Positions 32,209 to 41,757 of a stretch of 64,000 nt of DNA are shown here, piece after piece. The DNA is taken from contig NZ_JAUSST010000009.1 of the NCBI RefSeq assembly GCF_030812415.1, positions 1 to 64,000 of the forward strand. Reading direction: 5' to 3'. A model generated the notes under the pieces. The model was not told the origin of the DNA, did no database searches, and saw nothing but the letters and a program-made list of their open reading frames with translations. Source of the DNA: Paenibacillus harenae. Lineage in GTDB: Bacteria; Bacillota; Bacilli; Paenibacillales; Paenibacillaceae. Numbering within the stretch: the stretch's first letter is position 1; each line of letters opens with the position of its first letter. The position numbers and the translations under genes are program-made.

Positions 32209-35200
32209 ATGAAACATACCGTTCTATTTTACGATGCGTCGTTCCCTTATGAAGGCGTCAGGCCAAACGGGCAGCAATTGTCGGCCTTGGCCGGAATTGG
32301 CGAGGTAGCGGACGCGGAACAGCTTGCTTCGGCGCTTGCGAAGGCTGACTGCCTGGTCTATCTGCATGGCAAATACGTGCCGAAGAAGGCTTGGCCCGCC
32401 TTGCTGGCCTTCTTGAAGCGCGGGGGCGGTCTCGTTCATATCGGCGGAGAGCCGCTGCGCGTTCCCGTCTATCTCGACAACGGACGGTGGCGGACGGAGC
32501 CGGTGCAGACGGCCTATCACCAAGCGCTGAACATTCATGAGATGCTCGCGGTCGACGCTGCCAGGATCGTGTTATACGAAGCAAATGCCGATATTCCTCT
32601 ATTTGCGGGCAAGGAGCGCCTCTTCGAGGTGCAACCGACGGTCGGTTTCGTGCTCCATGCGACGAAAGCGGATGATCTGCCCGGCCAGGGAGGCACGAGC
32701 GGCCCGATGGACGTTCATATTCATCCGCTGCTTAAGGGAGTAACAGCCGACGGGCGGGAGATGTCGGCTCCGGTCGTGCTGATGGAAAACACGAAAGGCG
32801 ACTTCGCGGGGGGACGGTGGATGTTCGTCAACCAGACGATGGAAGCCGGCTTCTGGTCGCAGGGCGGCGCGGCTTCCATACGGGAATGGAGAGATTATTG
32901 CGCCAGAGGCGTCACAGAAATTTGGTTTATGCCGAATTATGCCTGTTATGAGCCGGGCGAGCGGCCGGTGTTCAAGCTGCAGCTGCAGGACCTCGGGAGA
33001 AGGGCCGACTGTCAGCCGCGGCCATCAGTCGTGTGGCAGTTCAGCATCAGCATCGCCAAAGTAGTCGGCACGAAGAGGAGTCAGCTGTGGATCGGAAAAG
33101 CCGCGCTGCAAGCAACTGGCAGGCTGTCGACGGTCCGGCTTCCGATTCCGGTAACGGTAGCGCCCGGCTATTACGTTGCGGAATGCGCCGCCTTATCGAG
33201 CGAAGGGGAGCGGCGAATCTACCGTCAAGGCTTCTGGGGCTGGGACGCCGCGCTTCTCGGGGAAGGAGAGCCGCTTGCCTGCGACCGCGATTATTTCCGC
33301 AAAGACGGCAAGCCGTTTCCGATTATCGGAATGACGTATATGGCCTCGGACGTTGCGCGAAAGTTTTTGTTCCTGCCGAACGCGGCGGTCTGGGACAAAG
33401 ACATGGCCCAGATGAAGAAGGCAGGCATCAACTACATCAGGACGGGCATCTGGACGGCGTGGCGGCATGTCATGTTCGTGGACGGACATCCGTCCGAGGA
33501 GGCGATGCGGGCAATCGACGCCTTTATGCTGACCGCCAAAAAACACGGTCTCGAGCTGACTTTTACGTTTTTTGCTTTTACGCCGGAATCATGGGAGGGG
33601 GTCAATCCGTATCTTGATCCGAGAAGCGTCGAGGCGCAGAAGAGATTCGTCGCGGCGATTGCAGAGCGTCATGCAGGGTCCATGCACGTTCATTGGGATC
33701 TCATCAACGAGCCCTCGATGTTCCGGCCGGACAGAACGTTCAGCGGTCCGCAAACGAGCGGCGACGTCTTCGAGAGGGAGCTGTTCGCCCGCTGGCTGGA
33801 AGAGCGCCATGACGGCGATATAAGGCTGCTGCAGGAGCGGTGGAACATGACGCCGCTGGAACTGCCATCCTTCAGTGCTGCTGCTCCGCCGAGCAAGGAA
33901 GAGATCAACTTCTATCCGACGGCGATCGTTCCGAGCAGGAACAATCCGTGGCTCGATTACTGCCTGTTCACGATGGAGATGCATAACCGGTGGGCCCGCG
34001 AGCTTGGCGGCGTCATCAGGGCCATTGCGCCGCTGCAGCTCGTTACGGCAGGCCAGGACGAGGCGCTGGCCGGACAACGCCCCTCCCCTTTCTTCTACGA
34101 AAGCGTCGTCGATTATACGAATGTTCACTCCTGGTGGCAAATGGACGATCTGATCTGGGACGGCGTGTTCGCCAAAAGCCCGGGCAAGCCGTGCCTCGTG
34201 CAGGAGACCGGCATGATGTACGTCGAAACGGCGGACGGGAAGGCGAAACGCAGCGAGACGGAGCTGAGGAACATGCTGGAGCGCAAATACGCTTATGCGT
34301 TTGCGACCGGCTCGGCAGGGGCCGTGCAATGGGTGTGGAATATCAATGTCTATATGAACAACGTGAACGAGTCGAATATCGGTGCGGTCAGGGCCGACGG
34401 GACGGAGAAGCCCGAAGCCGACATCTCCTATGAGTTTGGCAGATTCATGGGCGAGATCGGTTGCTTATTCGAAGGCCGCCGCTTGGAGGATATCGTCGTG
34501 GTGTATCCGTATTCCAACGACTTCTCCGCTCGCAGCCTCGCGCTTGCTGCAACGACGAAGCTGACCCGGACGATGGCTTACGAGCTGAAGCAGCCGTTCC
34601 GGGCGATGGGCGAATATCAGCTGGAATCGCTCTCCGATCAGCCGCCGAAGCTGATTATCGTGCCGAGCCCGCATAATTTCAGCGGCGATGCGCTGAGCCG
34701 GATCCTGAAGCATGTAAAGGAGCAAGGCGGAACGCTGCTGTTCACGGGGCCAATGAGTCTCGACGAATACTGGCGGCAGAGTGACAGGATGATCGGGCTG
34801 CTTGGCGCAACGAAGCTCGGCAATGTACTGCGCGAGGAAGCGCTCGAGCTGGAAGGAAGGCTTATACCCGTATCGTTCGGAGGCAATCGGCTAGCGGAGG
34901 CGTTCAAGGAAACCGGTACGATGGACGAGGGAGCGTCAGGCTCAATGTCTCTGACGACGCGAAAAATAGGCAAAGGCACGCTGCTCTGGTGCCCGCTGCC
35001 GATCGAGCTGAACGAACGTACCGGTTCGCTTGCGCAGGTGTACGATTACGCGATTGGCCATGCCGGCGTGGAGGCCGAGCTGCTCTGGCTGAAGGGCGGC
35101 GAGCTGCCCGGCCTATACGGGCGCAAGCTGGCATTCCGGGACGGAGCGCTGTATATCTTCGTCTCGGAGTATGCGGCAGAAGCGGAAGTGGAGATTACCG

Positions 35201-35331
35201 ACCCGGAAACATGCCGTTCGTATTCCTTCCTCATGGAAGCGGAACGTACGGTCATGTTCGCCGCGGACGCAAGCGGCGAACTGCTGGCCGTATACCGGCC
35301 GGAGGAAGTCGAAATTACGGTTAGCGGTTAA
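32209..35331 (+). CDS. Clan GH-A glycoside hydrolase, large multi-domain (1040 aa)
   Basis: Cytosolic enzyme with a TIM-barrel core at about 370-740. The acid/base is Glu501 in DLINEPSM and the nucleophile Glu666 in LVQETGMM, 165 residues apart, which fits clan GH-A (GH5/GH42-like). Before it are an amidotransferase-like Rossmann segment (about 1-230; LAFLKRGGGLVHIGGEP) and beta-sandwich domains; after it comes another Rossmann segment (about 760-900; LKHVKEQGGTLLFTGP) like the trimerisation domain of GH42, then a short beta end. I cannot name the family or the substrate. ATG 32209 is 9 bases from GGGAGG; ATG 32203 is too close. Confidence 0.75.
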   Translation: MKHTVLFYDASFPYEGVRPNGQQLSALAGIGEVADAEQLASALAKADCLVYLHGKYVPKKAWPALLAFLKRGGGLVHIGGEPLRVPVYLDNGRWRTEPVQTAYHQALNIHEMLAVDAARIVLYEANADIPLFAGKERLFEVQPTVGFVLHATKADDLPGQGGTSGPMDVHIHPLLKGVTADGREMSAPVVLMENTKGDFAGGRWMFVNQTMEAGFWSQGGAASIREWRDYCARGVTEIWFMPNYACYEPGERPVFKLQLQDLGRRADCQPRPSVVWQFSISIAKVVGTKRSQLWIGKAALQATGRLSTVRLPIPVTVAPGYYVAECAALSSEGERRIYRQGFWGWDAALLGEGEPLACDRDYFRKDGKPFPIIGMTYMASDVARKFLFLPNAAVWDKDMAQMKKAGINYIRTGIWTAWRHVMFVDGHPSEEAMRAIDAFMLTAKKHGLELTFTFFAFTPESWEGVNPYLDPRSVEAQKRFVAAIAERHAGSMHVHWDLINEPSMFRPDRTFSGPQTSGDVFERELFARWLEERHDGDIRLLQERWNMTPLELPSFSAAAPPSKEEINFYPTAIVPSRNNPWLDYCLFTMEMHNRWARELGGVIRAIAPLQLVTAGQDEALAGQRPSPFFYESVVDYTNVHSWWQMDDLIWDGVFAKSPGKPCLVQETGMMYVETADGKAKRSETELRNMLERKYAYAFATGSAGAVQWVWNINVYMNNVNESNIGAVRADGTEKPEADISYEFGRFMGEIGCLFEGRRLEDIVVVYPYSNDFSARSLALAATTKLTRTMAYELKQPFRAMGEYQLESLSDQPPKLIIVPSPHNFSGDALSRILKHVKEQGGTLLFTGPMSLDEYWRQSDRMIGLLGATKLGNVLREEALELEGRLIPVSFGGNRLAEAFKETGTMDEGASGSMSLTTRKIGKGTLLWCPLPIELNERTGSLAQVYDYAIGHAGVEAELLWLKGGELPGLYGRKLAFRDGALYIFVSEYAAEAEVEITDPETCRSYSFLMEAERTVMFAADASGELLAVYRPEEVEITVSG

Positions 35332-35378
35332 ATGGATGGCTTCTGGCCGCATAACAGACAAGGAAAGAAGGGGAAGAG

Positions 35379-36611
35379 ATGGCTGAGATGGAGCTTGCGA
35401 AGCCTTCGCGGCAGCAAGCCGCGTGGCAAGACCTTGAGCTGGGCCTGTTTTGCCACTTTGGGCTTAATACGTTTTGCAACCGCGAATGGGGGGCCGGGGA
35501 CGACTCCCCCGCCGCCTTCAACCCCTCGGCGCTGGATGCTGCCCAGTGGGTGCGGGCGGCCAAGGATGCGGGCTTCCGGTATTTCATGCTGACCGCGAAG
35601 CATCATGACGGCTTCTGCCTATGGCCGACGAAGACAACCGATTATTCGGTCAAGTCCAGCCCATGGATGAGCGGAGAAGGCGATGTCGTACGGGAATGCG
35701 CCGACGCCTGCCGGGAGGCGGGCATGCCTTTCGGCATTTATATATCGCCTTGGGACCGGCATGACCCAAGGTATCCGGACGTAGCGGCCTATGACGACGT
35801 TTATTGCGAGCAATTGACGGAGCTGTTGACCGGCTACGGCCCGCTCGTCGAAATGTGGTTCGACGGCGCGGGCTCGGAGGGCAGAACCTATGATTGGCCT
35901 CGGATTATGAACCTTGTTAGGCGGTACCAGCCCGATGCCATGGTATTCAATATGGGGGCGCCGACGGTACGCTGGGTAGGCAACGAAGACGGCTTCGCGC
36001 CATACCCGTGCTGGAATGCGGCGGAAGCGGCGCGGGTCAGCATGTTCACGAGCGACATGACGGCTTGGCTGCCGGATACGCCGGCATGGGTGCCGGCGGA
36101 ATGCCCGGTGCCGATCCGGGGACATCACTGGTTCTGGCATCCGAACGACGAGACGCCGCTTCGGAGCCTCGATGAGCTGATCGATCTGTACGAGCGATCC
36201 GTCGGGCATGGCGCGACTCTGCTTCTGAACGTTGCGCCCGATGATAGAGGGTTATTCGTAGAGGAGGAAGTAAGCCGATTGGCCGAATTCGGCACCGAGC
36301 TGAAGCGCAGGTACGGCCATTCGCTTGGGCAAGCGGAGGGCGGCCGCACGACGGTCGTCGAGCTTCCCACACCCTCGCCGGTTAAGCGTCTCGTCCTCAT
36401 GGAAGACATAAAGCACGGCGAGCGCGTCCGTTCTTATGTCGCGGAAGCATGGATCGATGGACAATGGATCGCGATCTCGGGCGGCAGCGCCATCGGGCAC
36501 AAAAAAATCGATACGCTCGCCGTGCCGGTCCAATCGGCGCGCTATCGGCTTACCGTCCTGGAAAGCGAAGGCGAGCCCTTCATCAGATCGTTTGCCGTCT
36601 ACGGCGAATGA
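35379..36611 (+). CDS. GH29 alpha-L-fucosidase (410 aa)
   Basis: Retaining alpha-L-fucosidase. Family motifs: LGLFCHFGLNTF near the N-terminus, AKHHDGFCLWPTKTTDYSV near 75-93, and the nucleophile Asp162 in VEMWFDGAG. RGHHWFWHP follows. A short C-terminal domain of about 90 residues forms a beta-sandwich. No signal peptide. It removes fucose from oligosaccharides that have been imported. A second GH29 lies at 40155; the two differ in sequence and length. Confidence 0.92.
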   Translation: MAEMELAKPSRQQAAWQDLELGLFCHFGLNTFCNREWGAGDDSPAAFNPSALDAAQWVRAAKDAGFRYFMLTAKHHDGFCLWPTKTTDYSVKSSPWMSGEGDVVRECADACREAGMPFGIYISPWDRHDPRYPDVAAYDDVYCEQLTELLTGYGPLVEMWFDGAGSEGRTYDWPRIMNLVRRYQPDAMVFNMGAPTVRWVGNEDGFAPYPCWNAAEAARVSMFTSDMTAWLPDTPAWVPAECPVPIRGHHWFWHPNDETPLRSLDELIDLYERSVGHGATLLLNVAPDDRGLFVEEEVSRLAEFGTELKRRYGHSLGQAEGGRTTVVELPTPSPVKRLVLMEDIKHGERVRSYVAEAWIDGQWIAISGGSAIGHKKIDTLAVPVQSARYRLTVLESEGEPFIRSFAVYGE

Positions 36612-36625
36612 AAGGAGTTATTCAC

Positions 36626-37333
36626 ATGTTGGAAGTTATAGCGGAAACCGTTGGAGATGCGATCGCCGCCGAAGCAGGCGGCGCCGACCGGATCGAGCTT
36701 GTCGCGGCTTTGTCGGAAGGCGGGTTGACGCCAAGCATCGGCATGGCGGCAAGCGTAATCGAGGCCGTTGGCATACCGGTGCATGTCATGATCAGGCCGC
36801 ATAGCCGCTCGTTCCATTATGGGCGCGAGGATTTGGCGGCGATGCGCGGCGATATCGAGGCGCTTCGCCGCGTCGGCGCGCACGGCCTAGTCCTCGGCGC
36901 GCTGGACGGCAGCAAAGCAATCGATAAGGACGCCGTGCAGCGCCTGCTGGAGGTATCCGGCGGCCTGCCGGTCACGTTCCATCGGGCGATCGACGAGAGT
37001 CCCGATCTGGGAGCGTCCCTCGCGGAACTGGCTGCTTTCCCATCCATTAGCCGCGTGTTATCCTCCGCCGGGAAGGCGGATGTCCGGACGGCGCTGAAGG
37101 AGGTCAAGCAGCTGCAGGCCGAGGCGAAACGGCTCGGAATCGTGTTCATGGCAGGCAGCGGTCTCACGGTCGAGTCGATCATTCCGTTCGTGCAGGCGAC
37201 GGGCGTCGCCGAAATCCATATGGGAACCGGCGTGAGGGGAAAGGACGGCCAGGGAAGAAGCGCCGTTTCCGCCGACAAAGTGGCCGCCGCGAAAGCAAGC
37301 CTGAACGCTATCAAATCGATTGGCAATCCATAA
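36626..37333 (+). CDS. cutC: CutC-family protein (235 aa)
   Basis: TIM-barrel protein of the CutC family, named for copper homeostasis in E. coli though the biochemical activity is disputed. Signatures: EVIAETVGDAIAAEAGGADRIELV in outline at 2-26, GGLTPSIG, MIRPHSRSFHY, VTFHRAIDE, SRVLSSAG and AGSGLT. AAAGGAG precedes the ATG at 36626; the frame is open further upstream through the fucosidase gene but in a different frame from it. It is embedded in a glycosidase operon, 14 bases after GH29, which suggests a role in sugar metabolism here. Confidence 0.9.
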   Translation: MLEVIAETVGDAIAAEAGGADRIELVAALSEGGLTPSIGMAASVIEAVGIPVHVMIRPHSRSFHYGREDLAAMRGDIEALRRVGAHGLVLGALDGSKAIDKDAVQRLLEVSGGLPVTFHRAIDESPDLGASLAELAAFPSISRVLSSAGKADVRTALKEVKQLQAEAKRLGIVFMAGSGLTVESIIPFVQATGVAEIHMGTGVRGKDGQGRSAVSADKVAAAKASLNAIKSIGNP

Positions 37334-37408
37334 AGTAAAGCACGCATCACGTCCATTCATCCCTAAGACATGCGAATAAGAGACAACGACAGAGAGGTGG
37401 CGAGCAAG

Positions 37409-38713
37409 ATGAATTTACCGCAATCCGTCAGGCGATGCCTAGAGCAGGCCGAGAGCGAGCTCAAGCATCATCCGCAGCTGCTGAAGCTGTTCAAGCAATG
37501 CTTTCCTAATACGCTGGAGACGACGACCCGATTACTGGACGACGGCACGACGTTCGTCTTTACCGGCGACATTCCGGCGATGTGGCTTCGCGATTCCAGC
37601 GCGCAAGTGAGGCAGTATTTGCCGCTGGCCGCAGAGGATCGGGAGCTGCAGCGAATCATTGAAGGCTTGGTTCGGCGGCAGATCCGCTATATCGGCATCG
37701 ATCCGTACGCGAACGCATTCAACGAAGAAGACAACGACAACCGTTACGAGGACGATCTGACCGAGCGTAATCCTTGGGTATGGGAGCGGAAATACGAAAT
37801 CGATTCGTTATGTTACCCGATCCAGCTCAGCTACTTGTATTGGAAGGAGACCGGCATAGACGTCCTGTTCGATGAGGCTTACCGGGAAACGATGATGGCG
37901 ATTATCAAGCTGTGGCGCACGGAGCAGCGGCATTTCGAACAGTCGCCGTACCGCTTCGCGCGTACGAGCGGCCCGAAGAGCGATACGCTTCGCAACGGCC
38001 GGCTGGGCATGCCCGTCAATTATACCGGCATGACGTGGTCGGGCTTCAGGCCGAGCGACGATGCCTGCACATTCGGTTATTTAATTCCCGCCAATATGTT
38101 CGCAAGCGTCATTCTCGGTTATATGGAGGAAATCGCGGAGAATGTCTATGGCGATGAGGAACTCCGCAATGAAGCATCGACGCTCAAGGAGGAGATCGAT
38201 TACGGCATCCAGACCTACGGCATCTATCGCCATCCGGTCTACGGCGATATCTACGCGTACGAAACCGACGGCTTCGGCAACTACAACCTGATGGACGACG
38301 CAAACGTGCCGAGTTTGCTTGCTATGCCTTATCTTGGCTATACGAGCGTTGACGACCCGATTTATTTGAACACGAGAGCTTTCATTCTGAGCAGGCATAA
38401 TCGCTATTACTATGAAGGAGCGCGCGGAAAGGGAATCGGCAGTCCGCATACGCCGCCCGGCTACATTTGGCACATCGGCTTGTCCATGCAGGCGCTTACT
38501 TCAAGTGACGACGGGGAGATCGCGGAGCTGCTGCGCATGATCATGGATACGGACGCTGGCACGGGATTTATGCACGAGGGCTTTCATGTCGACGATCCGC
38601 AGCAGTATACGAGGCCTTGGTTCGCATGGGCCAACAGCCTATTCGCCGAGCTGGTCCACAAGCTGATGAACGAGAACAAGCTGGAGCAGCTTCAGCTTCC
38701 GAAAGTCACCTAG
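37409..38713 (+). CDS. GH125 exo-alpha-1,6-mannosidase (434 aa)
   Basis: Inverting alpha-mannosidase of family GH125 (formerly DUF1237), known from Streptococcus and Clostridium to remove alpha-1,6-linked mannose from N-glycans. The signature TFVFTGDIPAMWLRDSSAQV lies near 52-71, with YANAFNEEDN, WERKYEIDSLCYPIQL and NAF-GFGNYNLMDDANVPSLL further on. Length is as expected. ATG 37409 follows AGAGGTGG; an ATG 13 codons upstream lacks a site. Confidence 0.92.
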   Translation: MNLPQSVRRCLEQAESELKHHPQLLKLFKQCFPNTLETTTRLLDDGTTFVFTGDIPAMWLRDSSAQVRQYLPLAAEDRELQRIIEGLVRRQIRYIGIDPYANAFNEEDNDNRYEDDLTERNPWVWERKYEIDSLCYPIQLSYLYWKETGIDVLFDEAYRETMMAIIKLWRTEQRHFEQSPYRFARTSGPKSDTLRNGRLGMPVNYTGMTWSGFRPSDDACTFGYLIPANMFASVILGYMEEIAENVYGDEELRNEASTLKEEIDYGIQTYGIYRHPVYGDIYAYETDGFGNYNLMDDANVPSLLAMPYLGYTSVDDPIYLNTRAFILSRHNRYYYEGARGKGIGSPHTPPGYIWHIGLSMQALTSSDDGEIAELLRMIMDTDAGTGFMHEGFHVDDPQQYTRPWFAWANSLFAELVHKLMNENKLEQLQLPKVT

Positions 38714-38731
38714 GAAACGAGGAGGTACGCG

Positions 38732-39745
38732 ATGGAAACCGCAGTCAGACTAGCCGAGCAATATCGCGGCGGCAAGCTGGAAAATATTCACTTCGGGCAT
38801 GTATGCGGGGTTGATGAGCACGGCCAAGTCGTCTATCGGGCAGGCGATCCGGAATGGACGGCCTATATGCGCTCGGCGGCCAAGCCGTTTCAAGCGATTC
38901 CCGCATTCGTGCATGGGGCGCCCGAAGCGTTCGGTTTGACCGGGAAAGAGAAGACGCTCATGACGGCTTCCCATCGCGCGGAGCCGTATCAGGTCGAGGC
39001 GCTGGAAGCGATGATGGCTAAGATCGGACTTGGCGAGGAGCAGCTGATCTGCTCCCGATCCCATCCGCTTAGCCCCTCCGCGAGGGATGAAATGCTGCTC
39101 GCGCATAAGCCGAAGAGGCGTCTCTACCATAACTGCTCGGGCAAGCATATGGGTATTCTAGCGTACAGCAAGCTTCGCGGGTATCCTCTCGAGAGCTACG
39201 GGGAACCGCATCATCCGGCACAGGCCGAGGTGCTCGATACGATTGCCTACATGGCCGATTATCCGAAGGAGCACATTCACGTCGGCATCGACGGCTGCGG
39301 CTTTCCCGTCCATGCGCTGCCGATCAAGCATATTGCCCGCATGTTTCTGAAGCTGGCATGTCCCGATCTGATCGCCGACGAGGCCGCAAGCCGGGCGGCA
39401 GGAGACATCGGCCGCCTTATGAACGAGCATGCCGAGATGGTGTCGGCGCCATGGTTCATCTGCTCGATTCTGCTGAAGGATCCCAATATCGTTGCCAAGG
39501 GAGGGGCGAAGGGCGTCTACGGGTTCGCCTTGCGGAAGGAACGAATCGGATTCGCCCTCAAGGTGCTTGACGGCTCGGAGGACGCTTGGCCTACCGTCAT
39601 CGCCTCGATCCTGGAGCAGATCGGCTACAGCAATCCGGATACGATCGAGCGTCTATATGCGCTCGCGCCGAAGGAGATCCGCAACGATGGCGGTGCCGTG
39701 GTCGGCGAGAATCAAGCGGTGTTCAGGCTGACCCCAAACCAATAA
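38732..39745 (+). CDS. Asparaginase, type II thermolabile / PF06089-like (337 aa)
   Basis: Resembles the Rhizobium-type asparaginase family. Key motifs are RSAAKPFQAIP near 50, TASHRAEPYQ near 80, HNCSGKHMGIL near 135 with the serine-lysine pair, and GIDGCGFPVHALP near 190. Members hydrolyse L-asparagine to aspartate. In an operon for N-glycan breakdown it may handle asparagine released from glycan-Asn, which is speculation. It starts 18 bases after GH125 with GAGGAGG and ends the operon. Confidence 0.88.
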   Translation: METAVRLAEQYRGGKLENIHFGHVCGVDEHGQVVYRAGDPEWTAYMRSAAKPFQAIPAFVHGAPEAFGLTGKEKTLMTASHRAEPYQVEALEAMMAKIGLGEEQLICSRSHPLSPSARDEMLLAHKPKRRLYHNCSGKHMGILAYSKLRGYPLESYGEPHHPAQAEVLDTIAYMADYPKEHIHVGIDGCGFPVHALPIKHIARMFLKLACPDLIADEAASRAAGDIGRLMNEHAEMVSAPWFICSILLKDPNIVAKGGAKGVYGFALRKERIGFALKVLDGSEDAWPTVIASILEQIGYSNPDTIERLYALAPKEIRNDGGAVVGENQAVFRLTPNQ

Positions 39746-39800
39746 AGATGCCTTCACCGCCCGGGCGTTACACTCGGCACCGTGTTGGGCGCAGCGCTAT

Positions 39801-39885
39801 AGCGGCATTTCGGGAAACTAATATCCGGTTTAAACGTAAACCGCCTCATTTCGTTCGATTTAGGGACGCTAATGAGGCGGTTTTG
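39801..39885. repeat. Dispersed intergenic repeat, copy 2 (inverted)
   Basis: AGCGGCATTTC-N4-AACTAAT at 39801-39822 is followed by a hairpin with perfect 10-base ends, CCGCCTCATT (39841-39850) and AATGAGGCGG (39871-39880). The complement of 39838-39885 closely matches 22676-22722. It ends in a T-rich stretch and may also work as the terminator of the asparaginase operon. Confidence 0.75.
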
Positions 39886-39946
39886 GCTTTCCGGTCATTT
39901 AGAGGCCGGATCGTTGTTCCAGCGTACCCCCCAAGCCCAGAAAAGC

Positions 39947-39988
39947 GGCCGCTTTCCGAAAAAATCAAGCTTGTGGAAAATCGGTAAC
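39947..39988 (+). promoter_or_regulatory. Shared glycan-locus motifs, copy B
   Basis: GGCCGCTTTCCGAAAAAATC from 39947 and GGAAAATCGGTAAC at 39975-39988 correspond to the two words at 29250-29338. They lie 170-200 bases before the GH29 gene. TATTAT at 40076-40081 is a possible -10 without a clear -35. Confidence 0.5.
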
Positions 39989-40154
39989 TTTCCCTAATCG
40001 GCCATTCTTTACAAACCGTTAACGAAAAAGGGGAATTGCAGCGAAACATGGCAATTGCGTGCGGCAACGTTGATGTATTATATCTGAAAACAGAAGGCGG
40101 CGGCATGCAGCCGCGAGTCGGACATAATAACGATCAATGAGGAGGAACGGCGGA

Positions 40155-41579
40155 ATGAGCAATGAGGAAACGATAGCGGCAGAACAACGAGGACAGCCGG
40201 ATGAAGCGCCGGACGAGGTCCATAACGGCGTGCATAACTACAGCAGCGAGGAGGAATGGGTGAAGCCGACCGATCCGCTTATTCTGGATAGGCTGGAATG
40301 GTTCAAGGATCAGAAGCTTGGCATCATGATGCATTGGGGGCCTTATTCGCAGCTCGGCGTCGTCGAATCTTGGGCGCTTAGCGACGAAGACGGCGACTGG
40401 TCGAGGGACGGCATCGACTGGGGCGTCGACAGCGAAGAGCTGAAGCGCCAATATTTTGATCTCAACAAGACGTTTAATCCGGTTAGGCTGCAGCCGGAGC
40501 TATGGGCGGACATCGCCGCCGAGGGCGGCTTCAAATACTTCATCTTCACGACGAAGCACCACGACGGCTTCTGCATGTGGGATACGCAAACGACCGATTA
40601 CCGGATCACGGGACCGGATACGCCATTCCGTACGCATAAATACGCCGATATTTGCAAAAACTTGTTCGACGCGTTCCGCGACAAGGGACTGGCTATCGCG
40701 GCTTATTTCTCCAAGGCCGACTGGCATACGCCAACCTATTGGGCGCCCGGGATGGAACGGGGAAACGATACGTGGCGGGGACCGTCATACGATCCGAAGC
40801 AGCATCCGGAGCTATGGGAGCGATTCGTTCAATTCACGCATGAGCAAATGATGGAACTGCTGACAAAGTACGGACGCATCGACGTGCTTTGGTTGGACGC
40901 AGGCTGGGTGCGTGACGGCGGCAGAGTTCCGCAGGACATTCGTCTCGGCGAGCTTGTCGATCGCGCGCGTCTGACGCAGCCTTGGCTGCTGTCGGCGGAC
41001 CGAACGGTGGGGGGGCCTTACGAAAACTATGTTACGCCCGAGCAATCGATACCGCATAAGCCGCTCAGCGTCCCATGGGAGAGCTGTATTACGCTCGGCA
41101 CCTCGTTCTCTTTCCGCTACGAGGACAAGTACAAAACATTAAGACAGGTCGTGCGCATCTTAATGGAGGTCGTGTCCAAGGGCGGCAATCTGGCGCTCAA
41201 TGTCGGACCGCAGCCCGACGGCCGGCTTCCGGAAGGAGCGATCGCCGCGATTAAAGAGCTTGGCGCATGGATGAACGTATACGGCGAGGCGGTATACGGG
41301 ACGAGAATATGCGCGCCATACTTCACGGGCGATTACGCCTTTACCTGCAAGGAAGACACGGTGTACGCTTTCCGTCTGTACGAGAGTGACGATCAGCCTG
41401 TTCCGAGCGAGATTACGATACCTTATTCCGAAGAGGTTGCGGGCATCGAGCTTGTTCATACGGGAGAAAAGGCGAGCTTCGAACGGACGGAGGAAGGCCT
41501 TCGCGTGACGATGCCGTTATCCGAGCTATCGGAGCAGGTGCCTGCCGCGCACGTCTTCCGGTTGCTTACGCTCTCATAA
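40155..41579 (+). CDS. GH29 alpha-L-fucosidase, second copy (474 aa)
   Basis: GH29 enzyme with a charged N-terminal extension (1-40). Motifs: KLGIMMHWGPYSQLGV, TTKHHDGFCMWDTQTTDY near 135-152, nucleophile Asp248 in VLWLDAGW, and SKGGNLALNVGP near 340. A C-terminal beta domain (about 385-474) completes it. No signal peptide. ATG 40155 lies 9 bases from GAGGAGG. Monocistronic between its own regulatory region and a terminator, yet placed inside the glycan locus. Confidence 0.92.
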   Translation: MSNEETIAAEQRGQPDEAPDEVHNGVHNYSSEEEWVKPTDPLILDRLEWFKDQKLGIMMHWGPYSQLGVVESWALSDEDGDWSRDGIDWGVDSEELKRQYFDLNKTFNPVRLQPELWADIAAEGGFKYFIFTTKHHDGFCMWDTQTTDYRITGPDTPFRTHKYADICKNLFDAFRDKGLAIAAYFSKADWHTPTYWAPGMERGNDTWRGPSYDPKQHPELWERFVQFTHEQMMELLTKYGRIDVLWLDAGWVRDGGRVPQDIRLGELVDRARLTQPWLLSADRTVGGPYENYVTPEQSIPHKPLSVPWESCITLGTSFSFRYEDKYKTLRQVVRILMEVVSKGGNLALNVGPQPDGRLPEGAIAAIKELGAWMNVYGEAVYGTRICAPYFTGDYAFTCKEDTVYAFRLYESDDQPVPSEITIPYSEEVAGIELVHTGEKASFERTEEGLRVTMPLSELSEQVPAAHVFRLLTLS

Positions 41580-41592
41580 TGACAACGACAAT

Positions 41593-41629
41593 AAACTGAC
41601 GTCGCTCTACCAGGCGTCAGTTTTTTTTG
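41593..41629 (+). terminator. Terminator after GH29
   Basis: AAACTGACG pairs with CGTCAGTTT around a 13-base loop, followed by T8. Confidence 0.85.
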
Positions 41630-41757
41630 AAATACATAGAAGGTTCTTTGTTCACTCTTAACGCTTGGATATCATAACCATCAATCCGAATGCTTGTTCA
41701 TCCCGCGCGGGATGGGTTATAACAGAAAGAGAAGCAGAAGGGGAAGGGGATACAGCA

